The notes beneath the pieces were generated by a model. It saw nothing but the letters and a program-made list of their open reading frames with translations, was not told the origin of the DNA and made no database searches. DNA of 64,000 nt from Actinomycetes bacterium (GTDB lineage: Bacteria > Actinomycetota > Coriobacteriia > Coriobacteriales > Eggerthellaceae). Where the stretch lies: positions 1 through 64,000 of the forward strand of contig JAEWQO010000012.1 in assembly GCA_023460315.1 (NCBI GenBank), read 5' to 3'. This document shows, in pieces, positions 49,147 to 58,305 of the stretch. Position 1 is the stretch's first letter. Each line of letters opens with the position of its first letter. A program made the translations under genes and the position numbers.

Positions 49147-51348
49147 ATGTCAGAAAACGCTATAACCAGGCGAAGCTTTCTGGCTGGTAGCGCTGGGGTG
49201 GCAACACTTGCGGCGGCATCCGGCTTCATGAGCTTCAATGCTTGGGAGCGGGCGCATGCTGATGAGGAAGCCGGGGGCGGCGAGACCAAAACCGTCCACA
49301 CGCTGTGCAACGCCTGCTCGACTAAATGCGGCTTCACCGCGTATGTCGTCAAGGGACGCCTGACGAAGCTCATTGGCGACACGGATCATCCGTATGCTCG
49401 AGGCAAGCTTTGCGCACGCGGATACGGCTACTCGCAGATTGCCTATTCGAAAGACCGCCTGACCGATCCCTTGAAGAAGAATGACCAAGGACAGTTCGAG
49501 GCCATCTCGTGGGACCAGGCGTACAGCGAGATCGCGGACAAGGTGAACGCCATCGTCGAGGCCGAAGGCCCCGAGGCTCTGGCCATAGTGCAAGATCCTC
49601 GCCCTTCGGGCAAGTATTACGCTAAACGCTTCATGAATGCGCTCGGATCGCCCAATGTGTACACGCATGGCGTGGCCTGCAACCTGTCGAAGGAATCAGG
49701 CATGACGCAGGTCATCGGGACGGGGGGCTACACGTCCGATGTTGAGAACTCGAAAATGATCATGTTCATCGGCCGCAGTTATGCCGATGCCATCCGTCCG
49801 AGTTCCGTCGCCGAGCTGCAGAAGGCTCACGACAAAGGCGCGCATGTTGTCATTGTCGATCCGCGCTGCAACAACACCCGCGTATTCGCGGATGAATGGG
49901 TGCCCGTCAATCCGGGTACGGACCTCGCGCTCGTGCTGGCTATGTCTCACGTGCTGGTGACGCGTGGCCTGTATGACAAGGAGTATGTAGCTGCCAACAC
50001 CGTCGGTTTTGACGAATGGGCCAAGGCGCTTGTGGACTATTCTCCACAATGGGCCGAAGAGGTGACGGGCATTCCGTCAGGCACGATTGAGCGTCTGGCC
50101 GTTCAGCTTGCCGATGCAGCTCCTGCAGCGTCCATCGAATCCAGCTGGCGTGGCGCGTTTGGGTGCGCGTACGAAAACTCCGGTGAGACGGCACGTGCCG
50201 TTTGTCTGTTCAACACGCTCTTGGGCTGTTGGAACCAGGAGGGTGGCGCTCTGATCACCCCCAGCGTGTCGGTGGGAGACCTTGACAAGGAAACGTTCCC
50301 CAGTGTGCCGAAGGTTGAGGGCAAGATTGTCGGAACGACAGAGTATCCTCTGGCGCTTTCCAGCATGGGGTCCAACCTCGTGGCGGCCCAGTTTGCCAAA
50401 GAGGGCAAGATGAAGGGCATGTTCTTCTACAACTCCAACATGGCTGCCGGCTATTCGAACACGGCGTATCTGGGGGAGGCGCTCGGCAATCTTGACCTAT
50501 GCGTGGTCATTGACGTCCAGATGTCGGAGACGGCGATGCTTGCCGACTACGTGTTGCCCGACACGAGCTACCTCGAACGCCTGGAGCTCCCGGAGTTCAT
50601 CGGCGGCAAGGTTCCGGCCGTGGCTTTGCGCAATCAGGTGCTTGACAAGATCCATCCAAACACGAGGCCGGTCGACCAGATATTCTCGGAGTTGGCCGAG
50701 GCGTGCGGGATCGGTGACTACTTCCAATTCTCCGTGGAAGAGCTGGCGGACGCGGAGCTGCAGACCGTTGGCCTGTCGCTCGACGCTCTCAAGACAGTGG
50801 GCACCGCGTACTTCAACGACAAGGCGTTCTCCTACGGGAGCGTGCCGAAGTGGAAGACTCCGACTGGAAAAATCCAGTTCACAAGTGAGGCGTGCGAGGC
50901 AGCGGGCTTGTCTCCCTACCCGATTTGGGTGGAGCCGGCCGTGATGCCCATCGGCAACGAGCTGCGGCTCATCGGCGGCAAGCAGGCCATCCACAGCCAT
51001 ACTATGACGACGAACATCGAGGATCTCATGCAGATCACGAAGGACTACGATCTCACTCGCGTGTGGCTGGGCGCCGAGATCGCTGACCGACTGGGTATCC
51101 AGGACGGTGACGAGGTGGAGATATCGAACCCCGAGCACACGGGACGCTGCCATGTGAAGGTGACCCAGCGCATCAATTCCACTGCGTTGTATATGCCGAG
51201 CCACTATGGCTGCACCTCTCCTGAGCAGCACACGGCCTACGGCGTGGGCCTGCGTCAAATGGATTTCGTTCCCTTCCACATCGAGCCGGCCTATGGAGGC
51301 GCGATGACGCAGGAAGCGCTTGTCTCGGTCAAGAAAGTGGGTGCATGA
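49147..51348 (+). CDS. Tat-exported molybdopterin oxidoreductase, polysulfide/thiosulfate reductase (PsrA/PhsA) type
   Basis: The 733-residue catalytic subunit has a Tat signal (TRRSFLAGSAG), an N-terminal [4Fe-4S] motif C54-x2-C57-x3-C61 with C89 (CNACSTKCGF, KLCARGYGY), and C178 (HGVACNLSK) at the metal-ligand position, as in PsrA/PhsA enzymes. Later bis-PGD segments include IEPAYG, SHYGCTSPEQ and SETAMLADYVLPDTSYLER. It should sit outside the membrane and reduce a sulfur, oxyanion or organic acceptor; the acceptor cannot be named. ATG 49147 follows GAGAGGA. It overlaps the ferredoxin gene by four bases. Confidence 0.9.
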   Translation: MSENAITRRSFLAGSAGVATLAAASGFMSFNAWERAHADEEAGGGETKTVHTLCNACSTKCGFTAYVVKGRLTKLIGDTDHPYARGKLCARGYGYSQIAYSKDRLTDPLKKNDQGQFEAISWDQAYSEIADKVNAIVEAEGPEALAIVQDPRPSGKYYAKRFMNALGSPNVYTHGVACNLSKESGMTQVIGTGGYTSDVENSKMIMFIGRSYADAIRPSSVAELQKAHDKGAHVVIVDPRCNNTRVFADEWVPVNPGTDLALVLAMSHVLVTRGLYDKEYVAANTVGFDEWAKALVDYSPQWAEEVTGIPSGTIERLAVQLADAAPAASIESSWRGAFGCAYENSGETARAVCLFNTLLGCWNQEGGALITPSVSVGDLDKETFPSVPKVEGKIVGTTEYPLALSSMGSNLVAAQFAKEGKMKGMFFYNSNMAAGYSNTAYLGEALGNLDLCVVIDVQMSETAMLADYVLPDTSYLERLELPEFIGGKVPAVALRNQVLDKIHPNTRPVDQIFSELAEACGIGDYFQFSVEELADAELQTVGLSLDALKTVGTAYFNDKAFSYGSVPKWKTPTGKIQFTSEACEAAGLSPYPIWVEPAVMPIGNELRLIGGKQAIHSHTMTTNIEDLMQITKDYDLTRVWLGAEIADRLGIQDGDEVEISNPEHTGRCHVKVTQRINSTALYMPSHYGCTSPEQHTAYGVGLRQMDFVPFHIEPAYGGAMTQEALVSVKKVGA

Positions 51349-51890
51349 TGGCTCGCTACGGAATGCTCATCAACACCAAGAAGTGCATTGGCTGCTATGC
51401 GTGCCGCGTGGCCTGCCAACGTCAGAACAACCTGCTTCCCACGCAGGACTTCATTCGCTACGAGGAGAGCGAGACGGGGACCTATCCTGAGGTCTCCATC
51501 GAGACGGTGCCTTTGCAGTGCATGCATTGCGACGACGCTCCGTGCGTGGCGGTTTGCCCGACGGGAGCCGCCTTCATCGGTGCCGATGGGGTCGTCGGAG
51601 TCGACGAGGGGCGTTGCATCGGCTGCAAGTACTGCATGGCCGCTTGTCCCTACCAGGTGCGTGTACAAAATAAGGAGACCGGTACGGTCGACAAATGCCG
51701 CTTCTGCACGGTGTCGGCTTTGACAACAGGCACGAAGATGTGCACCTGTGTGGAAGCCTGCCTGACGGGAGCGCGTATCTTCGGTGACCTTGACGATCCC
51801 GAGAGCGATCTGTCCAAGGCCATTGTCGAGTATAACGCCCAGCCCATTGCCGGCGACTTGACGCAGGCCAAAGTATTCTACGTGAGGTGA
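51345..51890 (+). CDS. Molybdoenzyme ferredoxin subunit (PsrB/DmsB type)
   Basis: The 181-residue protein has four [4Fe-4S] cysteine groups: KKCIGCYACRVACQ, QCMHCDDAPCVAVCP, RCIGCKYCMAACPYQVR and DKCRFC with CTCVEAC. It carries electrons between the membrane subunit and the catalytic subunit and is exported as a complex with it, so lacks its own signal. ATG 51345 overlaps the catalytic-subunit stop. Confidence 0.92.
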   Translation: MMARYGMLINTKKCIGCYACRVACQRQNNLLPTQDFIRYEESETGTYPEVSIETVPLQCMHCDDAPCVAVCPTGAAFIGADGVVGVDEGRCIGCKYCMAACPYQVRVQNKETGTVDKCRFCTVSALTTGTKMCTCVEACLTGARIFGDLDDPESDLSKAIVEYNAQPIAGDLTQAKVFYVR

Positions 51891-51896
51891 TGAACG

Positions 51897-52793
51897 ATGA
51901 CGTTTGAACCTATCTGGGGCGCCATCATTGCATGGTACCTGTTCCTAGCCGGTTTGGGCGGCGGCGCTTTCATAACCTCCGCTTTCCTGGGCTGGCGACA
52001 TCCTGAGGCGGTGAACATGCGGAAGGCGGGCCATCTCATCGCTCCCATTGTGGTGATCGTTGGCTTGTGCCTGCTGATGTTCGACGCCGAGGGCGGCTTG
52101 CACAATCCGTTACGCTTCGCACTGCTGCTCACCAACTTCGGCTCGGTAATGACGTGGGGCGTCGTTTTTCTCGGTGGCTTCACCATCGTGGCGATCGTCG
52201 TCGTGATTCTCGACTTCCTGAAGAAGTCCGTGCCGGTGTGGCTTGACATCGTGGGCGTGGTTTTCGCGGTGTGCGTTGCCGTGTACACCGGTGCTCTTCT
52301 GGGCGTGTGCAAGACGTTCCCCCTTTGGAACAACGCGCTGCTGCCCATTCTGTTCCTCGTGTCGGCCGTGTCTGCCGGTGCTGCAAGCGTGCTTTTGGTG
52401 GCGGTCATCCGTCACGCCGATGAGTTCAACCGCGTGGGCGTGCTCAAGAAGTTTCACTTCTGCCTGCCCATCATCGAACTTGTTTTGGTGGCTTCGCTCA
52501 TGTTCATCACCAGCTTCAATTCCGTGGCGGGTTGGAATTCAGTCATGAACCTGCTGGTGGGACAATATGCGCCGTTGTTCTGGATCGGCCTTGTGGCCAT
52601 TGGCCTTGTGTTGCCGACTGCGCTTGAGACGTGGCTGCTCTTTTTCAGCCCGAAAGAGTTCGAGGAGAGCCGCAAGGCGCACTGGATCAGCCTTGGGTCG
52701 GATATCGGTGTGCTGGTCGGCGGTTTCTTGCTGCGTTTTCTCATCGTCTCTGCGGCTTTGCCGGTGACCCTGACGGTTGCTGCCATGCTGTAA
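51897..52793 (+). CDS. NrfD/PsrC-type quinol-oxidising membrane subunit
   Basis: The 298-residue inner-membrane protein has eight to nine hydrophobic segments and the NrfD opening PIWGAIIAWYLFLAGLGGGAF, which contributes to quinone binding. It contains no haem-ligand pattern. It would anchor the catalytic and ferredoxin subunits and pass electrons from menaquinol. ATG 51897 is six bases after the ferredoxin stop. A strong hairpin terminator at 52826 closes the operon. Confidence 0.92.
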   Translation: MTFEPIWGAIIAWYLFLAGLGGGAFITSAFLGWRHPEAVNMRKAGHLIAPIVVIVGLCLLMFDAEGGLHNPLRFALLLTNFGSVMTWGVVFLGGFTIVAIVVVILDFLKKSVPVWLDIVGVVFAVCVAVYTGALLGVCKTFPLWNNALLPILFLVSAVSAGAASVLLVAVIRHADEFNRVGVLKKFHFCLPIIELVLVASLMFITSFNSVAGWNSVMNLLVGQYAPLFWIGLVAIGLVLPTALETWLLFFSPKEFEESRKAHWISLGSDIGVLVGGFLLRFLIVSAALPVTLTVAAML

Positions 52794-52825
52794 GAGGGAT
52801 TACGTCGAGATTGTCAGACGATGCG

Positions 52826-52850
52826 ATGGCGCCCCTTCAAGGGGCGCCAT
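52826..52850 (+). terminator. Hairpin terminator after the oxidoreductase operon
   Basis: A 10-bp perfect stem ATGGCGCCCC/GGGGCGCCAT (52826-52835 with 52841-52850) lies 33 bases after the NrfD-type stop, with a weak T-rich tail. Confidence 0.65.
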
Positions 52851-53476
52851 TGTGCATTTCCGTGGCCGCCCTTTTCTGCGATGCGAAGAGACATTGCTTC
52901 TCTGCCTGCCCCTCTGCGGCTGGGGGCGGCGGGGGATGATTCATGCGGATGGCAGATGCGGTGGTCCGACTTCCACTCATCGGGCGGAGTGCGCTGCAGG
53001 CTCTGCTTCATGATGGGGCTGCCAAGATGCGGTGGTCTGTCTTCCGCTCGTCGCGGAGTTAACTGCCTATTGGCTGTTCGTCTCGATGATGGCGAGGCCG
53101 ATGGACTGCGGGTTCAGGCGAACCTCCCTGGTGGTGCCATTTTCGCACCAAGTGTGACAGTCGGGAGCGTGATCGCGGCCATCGAGCGGGTGCGATGGAT
53201 TGCATCCATTTCGCCTTGTCTCGCTCGTGCTCAGCTCAGTAAAGCTTAATGTTTCCGATTGAGCGTTTCATCAGGAGGCGCTTCACAAGCACCGCCTTCC
53301 CAAGAGGCGACCTGCCTGGCAAGGCCTGTCGCCCTCGCCCCCTATCGCTTCCTCCCGCACTCGCCGCTATCCGCATGCGCCATGGTGCCGCCCGTCCGGG
53401 GACGAGGGCAAGCTAGGTACCGCTCGGCATTCTGGCGAACCATCGAGAAAGGCGAGGGGCCTTTGACTTCAAAAGG
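52851..53476. other. Intergenic region with an imperfect direct repeat
   Basis: No gene is supported in these 626 bases between converging operons. Two imperfect copies of about 36 bases starting AGATGCGGTGGTC begin at 52954 and 53025, 71 bases apart. The short open frames have no ribosome sites or recognisable domains. The interval could be decayed sequence. Confidence 0.5.
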
Positions 53477-54538
53477 CTACGACACCTCAGTAATGGTGTA
53501 GAGTTGTGGCTCTTCTGGCGATTCTGCCGGAGGGGTGTCGTCGGAGGAGCTTTCCTGCTCGTATTTTTGGCTCCACTCATGCCTTTCCTCCCAGAAGGCT
53601 GCACATTTCTGGTCGAAATCCTCCACAGGCTGGATGACGTATGTTTTCGTTTCGGTCGATCCGTCGTTGAACGTCGCAGTCAAAACCAAACGTGCTTTGG
53701 CCAGCGTTTGTGCGGCGGCTTTATCAAGGCTGATGCCGCACTCGTAGAACTGATGACTGTTCCAATTGCCAGCATCGTGCTGGGCATATATGCTTTTGAC
53801 ATCATCGGGCACAGGATATCCCAGATAGATGCTCACGGTGCGCTCCTCGGTGATGGATTCCTGGCTGTCGTAGTCAAATGAGACTTCCTTCGTGTAGAGG
53901 AAGGCTGCCGTGTCGCCGGAGTCGATTTCTTCAGGAGTGGACGAACGCTTTGCCTTCTCCATGTCGATAGTTTCAAAGTAAGTATGCTCGCCTTCTATTC
54001 GATAGGACACTGACTGGATATTGCTGCCGGTGCAGGAGAGCTTGAAGCCATATTTGTAGCCGGCCCAGTCACCCCACGAGGTGAATCGCCCTGTGTCGGG
54101 GTCGTAGTACGCACCGCTCGATCCGCCCCACCCAAAATCATCGTTCAGCGTGACGGATGTCTCCTGCTCGCCGCCGGGTGTGTCGCCCGACTCGCCATCA
54201 AGGAACGGCATGTTCGAAAGGCTGATATTTCCGCTGGCGAACGCGACTCCTGTGGCGATGACGACAAGACAGACGGCAGCGGCCACTTGGGGCAGCATTC
54301 GCAGGCGACGCAACGACGTGGCCCGATGGGCGAGGCTTCTTTTGCCGCCCTGTGTTGTGGGCTGGGTGGCGCGAGGTGCCCGCCTGCGGGTGGGCTCGGA
54401 CGACATAGTGCGTCGAGACACGCTCTCGCTCACCAATCGTTCGGCTCGTGCTTCGGCGCGGACGCGGTTGGCAAGCGTGTCGGAGACTCGCACCCTTTTC
54501 ATCTTCGTGGCATAGTCGCGCAAGGGATCAACTCTCAT
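53477..54538 (-). CDS. Probable membrane-bound anti-sigma factor
   Basis: The 353-residue protein has a basic cytosolic N-terminus (about 1-82, many Arg), one membrane segment (about 84-102, VAAAVCLVVIATGVAFASG) and an exported C-terminal domain of ~250 residues that is acidic, rich in Asp, Ser, Thr and aromatic residues, without a known motif. There is no HxxxCxxC zinc motif of typical ZAS anti-sigma domains. The assignment rests on its four-base overlap with the ECF sigma gene and on topology. The ATG at 54538 begins MRVDPLRDYATKMKRVRVSD, which may be the sigma-binding part. Confidence 0.65.
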   Translation of the reverse strand: MRVDPLRDYATKMKRVRVSDTLANRVRAEARAERLVSESVSRRTMSSEPTRRRAPRATQPTTQGGKRSLAHRATSLRRLRMLPQVAAAVCLVVIATGVAFASGNISLSNMPFLDGESGDTPGGEQETSVTLNDDFGWGGSSGAYYDPDTGRFTSWGDWAGYKYGFKLSCTGSNIQSVSYRIEGEHTYFETIDMEKAKRSSTPEEIDSGDTAAFLYTKEVSFDYDSQESITEERTVSIYLGYPVPDDVKSIYAQHDAGNWNSHQFYECGISLDKAAAQTLAKARLVLTATFNDGSTETKTYVIQPVEDFDQKCAAFWEERHEWSQKYEQESSSDDTPPAESPEEPQLYTITEVS

Positions 54539-55071
54539 GCGAGTCCTCCTTCTTGAAAAGGCTCTCTCCGATTTTCCGCCGCTGGCTGCTCGCCGCCCAA
54601 AGCATGTTTGAGCTGAGTACGTGCGCGGTGCAGCCGGGTACGCACGGTGGCCGGACGGCAGCCGACAAGCTGTGCTATTTCATCGGTTGAATAGCCCTCG
54701 ACATAGAATAAATGTACGACCGTGCGAAGTTCAAAGCGGAGCTCGCCTACTGCCTCCCACACGTCGGAGGCGAACAGATCGGGCGCTTCGATGGTCGCAT
54801 GTGCCTCGTTGAGCGGCTCGTTGGGGTGGCGTTGGACTGAGCGGCCGACATCATGGCAACGATTGATGGTCACGCGAATGAGCCAGGCTTTTATATGCTC
54901 GTTTGAATTGAACTCGACCGTGCTGTCCAGCAGACGGAGAAACACATCCTGAAACACGTCTTCGGCATTGGCGGCATTGCGCAGGTGGCTGAGGGCAAGG
55001 CGCAATACCATGTCGCCCCATTGGCGCATGGCGTCTTCGAGAAATGTTTCGGATCGTTTGGGCTCGGGCAT
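54535..55071 (-). CDS. ECF-type RNA polymerase sigma factor
   Basis: The 178-residue sigma factor has region 2 (VLRLALSHLRNAANAEDVFQDVFLRLL, then HIKAWLIRVTINRCHDVGRS) and region 4 (LRTVVHLFYVEGYSTDEIAQLVGCRPATVRTRLHRARTQLKHAL). ATG 55071 is chosen because GAGGAGATGAAGAG lies directly upstream. It is followed by its probable anti-sigma factor. A GGAAC-N17-CGTAT promoter upstream suggests self-activation. The stress it responds to is unknown. Confidence 0.93.
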   Translation of the reverse strand: MPEPKRSETFLEDAMRQWGDMVLRLALSHLRNAANAEDVFQDVFLRLLDSTVEFNSNEHIKAWLIRVTINRCHDVGRSVQRHPNEPLNEAHATIEAPDLFASDVWEAVGELRFELRTVVHLFYVEGYSTDEIAQLVGCRPATVRTRLHRARTQLKHALGGEQPAAENRREPFQEGGLA

Positions 55072-55092
55072 CTCTTCATCTCCTCGCCCATA

Positions 55093-55119
55093 ATACGCAA
55101 GGGGAGAGCGGATTGTTCC
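55093..55119 (-). promoter_or_regulatory. ECF-type promoter of the sigma/anti-sigma operon
   Basis: On the minus strand GGAAC (complement of 55115-55119) and CGTAT (complement of 55093-55097) are separated by 17 bases, which matches the usual ECF promoter pattern. It ends 21 bases before the sigma-factor start. Confidence 0.7.
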
Positions 55120-55384
55120 CAAAAAGAAGTCAAATCTGAACCGAAGGGTACAAGAAGCCTCGAGGAGCATGGTCTAAAAGCTGACGCGCTGAAGAATCTT
55201 GGAATCGGCATCGTCCGCAGCGTCCTCCTGCCTTCGCGGTTCGAGCTTGCTGGGTATGTTGATTTTGAAACGTCGTCGATGGTATGCCGCACCCATCTCA
55301 AGCTGGACGTATCATAGAAAACAGTCACATGGAGCGAGCCATTTCACCTCCGAGGGGGGCGAGGTGGCAGTAAAGGAGAGAGTC

Positions 55385-55900
55385 ATGGATGCAAAGGTGT
55401 ATGAGCTTCTGAACGACCAGATCAACAAAGAGCTATATTCAGCGTATTTGTATCTGTCGTTTGCCGACTACTATGAAGAAGAAGGTCTCAAGGGTTTTGC
55501 AAACTGGTATGAGATCCAAGCTCAGGAAGAGCGTGACCATGCGCTCATCTTCCGCAATTACCTGCATGACAACGGTTGCAAGGTTACGCTCTTGACCATC
55601 GACCAGCCTGAAAAGACGTTCTCTTCCCATCTTGAGCCTCTTGAAGCTGCTTTGGAGCACGAGAAATACGTCACATCCCTCATCAACGACATCTATTCCG
55701 CTGCTCACGATGCCAAGGATTATCGCACTATCAAGTTCTTGGGCTGGTTTATCGACGAGCAGCTTGAAGAAGAGGCAAACGCCGAGGATATGATCACGAA
55801 AATGAAGCTGTTCGGCACCGATGCCAAGGCGCTTTACGATCTTGATCAGGAAAACGCGGCGCGTGCCTACAGCGTGCCAAGCCCGCTTGCCGGCGAGTAA
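55385..55900 (+). CDS. ftnA: Bacterial non-haem ferritin
   Basis: The 171-residue protein has the four-helix ferritin fold with the ferroxidase residues in NDQINKELYSAYLYLSFADYYEE, EIQAQEERDHALIFRNYL and WFIDEQLEEEANAEDMI. It forms a 24-subunit cage that oxidises and stores iron. ATG 55385 follows AAAGGAGAG; the frame is open upstream without a ribosome site. Divergent from the ECF sigma gene, about 310 bases away. A strong terminator follows. Confidence 0.94.
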   Translation: MDAKVYELLNDQINKELYSAYLYLSFADYYEEEGLKGFANWYEIQAQEERDHALIFRNYLHDNGCKVTLLTIDQPEKTFSSHLEPLEAALEHEKYVTSLINDIYSAAHDAKDYRTIKFLGWFIDEQLEEEANAEDMITKMKLFGTDAKALYDLDQENAARAYSVPSPLAGE

Positions 55901-55941
55901 AGGTTTTCCGGTTTTGACAGCCGGGCATTCCACCTAGCTTT

Positions 55942-56150
55942 CAAGAAGAGGTCCCGCTTCCCTCCGAGGCGGGACCTCTTCTTTCAAAAGGCAATTTTGC
56001 AGGGCGGAGAGGTGTTTCGGGGGCGTTCACCAGTTCGATGATCTCTTGCTTGCTGTGCACGTCGAGCGCTGCCTACCCTTTGGCACTTGAGGTCGATCCA
56101 TGCGATGCCGAGAATCAGGGTGGCATAGATGTTCTTAAAAAAAGCGGCAT
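55942..56150 (-). pseudogene. Relic of a LuxR-type regulator C-terminus
   Basis: On the minus strand one frame reads FFKNIYATL and, about 50 bases later in another frame, ALDVHSKQEIIELVNAPE. In intact LuxR-type proteins of this group these are contiguous (KNIYAKLDVHSKQEIIDLV). The two halves are separated by about 52 extra bases (roughly 56067-56118), which shifts the frame. Upstream (to about 56300) only vague similarity to the earlier helix-turn-helix remains. The second frame then runs into the ferritin terminator. The gene is therefore decayed; limits are approximate. Confidence 0.65.
55945..55981 (+). terminator. Rho-independent terminator of the ferritin gene
   Basis: A 13-bp perfect stem (55945-55957 with 55969-55981) with an 11-base loop is followed by TTTC. 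The reading frame of the adjacent LuxR relic runs through it. Confidence 0.8.
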
Positions 56151-56626
56151 CTATCAAAGCGGACATGCGAGAGGAGCCGGTGGACCAGCTTCGTGAAACC
56201 ATCGGCGGATTGTCCCGCGCGGGTGCAAGGCCAAAACGCTGCACCATATCCGCGTCGCGATCCTTTCGCCCCCACGGGGCAGCGAATCTCTAAGGGTGCC
56301 TCGATTTTGGAACACTTCCCAGAAAATACGCCGGCAGACCCTGATTGGCGTGCCAAATTATCACTTGGGCTTGGAGGGAAGGGAACGTCTCTATGCCAAA
56401 AACGCGTGCAGGTAAGAAGATGTCCGTGAGCAAGAAGGCGGTAGGAAAGCGGTGCTGCTGACAGGTGCATGCACGAGGGAGGGTGGCTGCTTTCAATCTG
56501 AAAGTCGAATGCAATCAACCCGTCAGGGTAATCTGGAAGATCAACTTGACGGCGAGTCTGTCATGAAGGTGATTGCGGTTTGAGGGAGCTGGTGGAGAGA
56601 TTACCGCTCGTGGAATTGCAGGACGC
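56151..56626. other. Decayed or non-coding interval
   Basis: Nothing functional is evident. Minus-strand frames here have odd composition and are interrupted, consistent with the worn 5' part of the LuxR-type relic, but similarity is too weak to claim. Confidence 0.4.
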
Positions 56627-56668
56627 CCAGCTCCCCCTGTGGCAGGTGCGAGCCACAGGGGGAGCTGG
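56627..56668 (-). terminator. Hairpin terminator of the purine permease gene
   Basis: A 16-bp perfect stem (56627-56642 with 56653-56668) with a ten-base loop begins six bases after the permease stop on the minus strand. Confidence 0.75.
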
Positions 56669-56673
56669 AGGCA

Positions 56674-57987
56674 TTATGCGAAGATGAACGATACCAAGAA
56701 TGCTGCCGAGGCAACCCACATGAGGGGTTTGACCTCGCGAATCTTGCCCTGCACCAGCATGATGACGCAGTAGGAGATAAATCCAAACCCGATGCCGTTG
56801 GCGATCGAGTACGTGAGCGGGATTCCTGCGATCGTGATGAACGCGGGGAATGCCGAAGCGATGTCCTCCCAATCGATCTGGCCGATCTCGGTCATCATGA
56901 GGTAACCGACAACGACAAGCGCGCCGCAGGTGGCAGCTCCGCTGACCATGCCGACAAGCGGAGCGAGAAACGCGCAGACGGCAAACGCGATGCCGATGAC
57001 GATATTCGAAAGGCCTGTGCGCGCGCCTGCCGCTGCGCCGGAGACCGATTCGACGAAGGACGTGATGGAGCTTGCTCCCATGAATCCTCCCACGGCGGCG
57101 GCTGCGGAGTCGACGGTGAGAATGGGCTGGATGTCCTCCACATCGCCTTTGTCATCGACGAAGTCGCCGCGGCTTCCGACGGCCATGACGGTTCCCATGG
57201 TATCGAAGAAGTCGCTCATGAGGAGGCTGAACACGAACAGCAGCAGCACCGGCTGCAGGAAAACCTGGAGCAGTGCCATGGTCCCATCGGGCGTCGCCTG
57301 GAAGGGCGCTGCAAACGCGGAGAAGTCCGGAATGAAGGAGAACTCGTTGCCAAGGGATGTCACGCCCAGCGGAATGCCGATTATCGTGGCTACGACGATG
57401 GAGATGAGCAGCCCGGCCTTGAACTTCAATGCCGTCAGAACGACGGCGACGACAATGGATATTGTTGCAACGATGGCAGCGGGGCTGGTCAGATCACCCA
57501 GCGCGATCAGGGTCGATTCGTCAGCAATGACGAATCCGCCGCCCTTCAAGCCGATGAAGGCGATGAACAGGCCGATGCCGACGCCGATTGCGCGGCGCAG
57601 CGACACAGGGATGGCATCCATGACCGCCTTGCGCAGCCCGCACAGCACGAGCAGCAGGATGACGACGCCCTCGAGAAAGACCACGGCCATAGCCACACGC
57701 CAATCGACGCCAAGGCCCAAGCACAGAGAGTAGGCTACGACTGCGTTGATGCCCATTCCTGAAGCGAGCGCGATGGGACGGTTGGCGAACAGGCCCATCG
57801 CGACCGTCATGATGGCGGCGCCGAAACACGTGGCTGTCAGTCCGGCATTGAAGGGGATTCCTGCCGCTGCCAGCATCGCTGGGTTCACCGCGATGATGTA
57901 CGACATGGCCAGGAATGTCGTCAAGCCTCCAATGACTTCCGTGGAAACCGAGCTGCCGCGTTCCGATATCTTGAAAAACTTATCCAC
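56674..57987 (-). CDS. NCS2-family adenine/guanine/hypoxanthine permease (AzgA type)
   Basis: The 437-residue integral membrane protein has about thirteen hydrophobic segments and AzgA/PbuG hallmarks: STEVIGGLTTFLAMSYIIAVNP, AIMTVAMGLFANRPIALASGMGINA, LLMSDFFDTMGTVMAVGSRGDF and SSITSFVESVSGAAAGARTG. It imports purine bases by proton symport. GTG 57987 is preferred because AGAGGGG lies six bases upstream; a TTG at 57993 is too close to that site. No purine riboswitch was recognised in the leader. Confidence 0.93.
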   Translation of the reverse strand: MDKFFKISERGSSVSTEVIGGLTTFLAMSYIIAVNPAMLAAAGIPFNAGLTATCFGAAIMTVAMGLFANRPIALASGMGINAVVAYSLCLGLGVDWRVAMAVVFLEGVVILLLVLCGLRKAVMDAIPVSLRRAIGVGIGLFIAFIGLKGGGFVIADESTLIALGDLTSPAAIVATISIVVAVVLTALKFKAGLLISIVVATIIGIPLGVTSLGNEFSFIPDFSAFAAPFQATPDGTMALLQVFLQPVLLLFVFSLLMSDFFDTMGTVMAVGSRGDFVDDKGDVEDIQPILTVDSAAAAVGGFMGASSITSFVESVSGAAAGARTGLSNIVIGIAFAVCAFLAPLVGMVSGAATCGALVVVGYLMMTEIGQIDWEDIASAFPAFITIAGIPLTYSIANGIGFGFISYCVIMLVQGKIREVKPLMWVASAAFLVSFIFA

Positions 57988-58305
57988 TACCAACCCCTCT
58001 CATTTTGGTTGAAACGCTGAATGTGTCCCGGGATGCGTGGCAGGACGAATGCCGAGACAAAAAAATAATATCATTTCTCGCTGAGTATGGCTGGAAAACC
58101 TTCCGATAGGTTTGCGAGATGGGTCCAGGACGCGCACGGGGCATCTTCTTTGACGAGACGGGTCCTGATGACGTGAGAAAAGGGAGGGTGACGAGATCGC
58201 CTTCGGCATGAAGGTCAAGCAGCTTATCGGGGAAAACGGAACCAATGGCCATGTTATGGGGACCGTGGCTTCGAGGATGGCTGGCGGGATGTGCCGTGAC
58301 CTGCC

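Noticed and set aside
57994..58200. Purine riboswitch upstream of the NCS2 permease
   Set aside because: The conserved junction pattern of the purine aptamer could not be found on the minus strand; only an AT-rich promoter-like stretch is visible.
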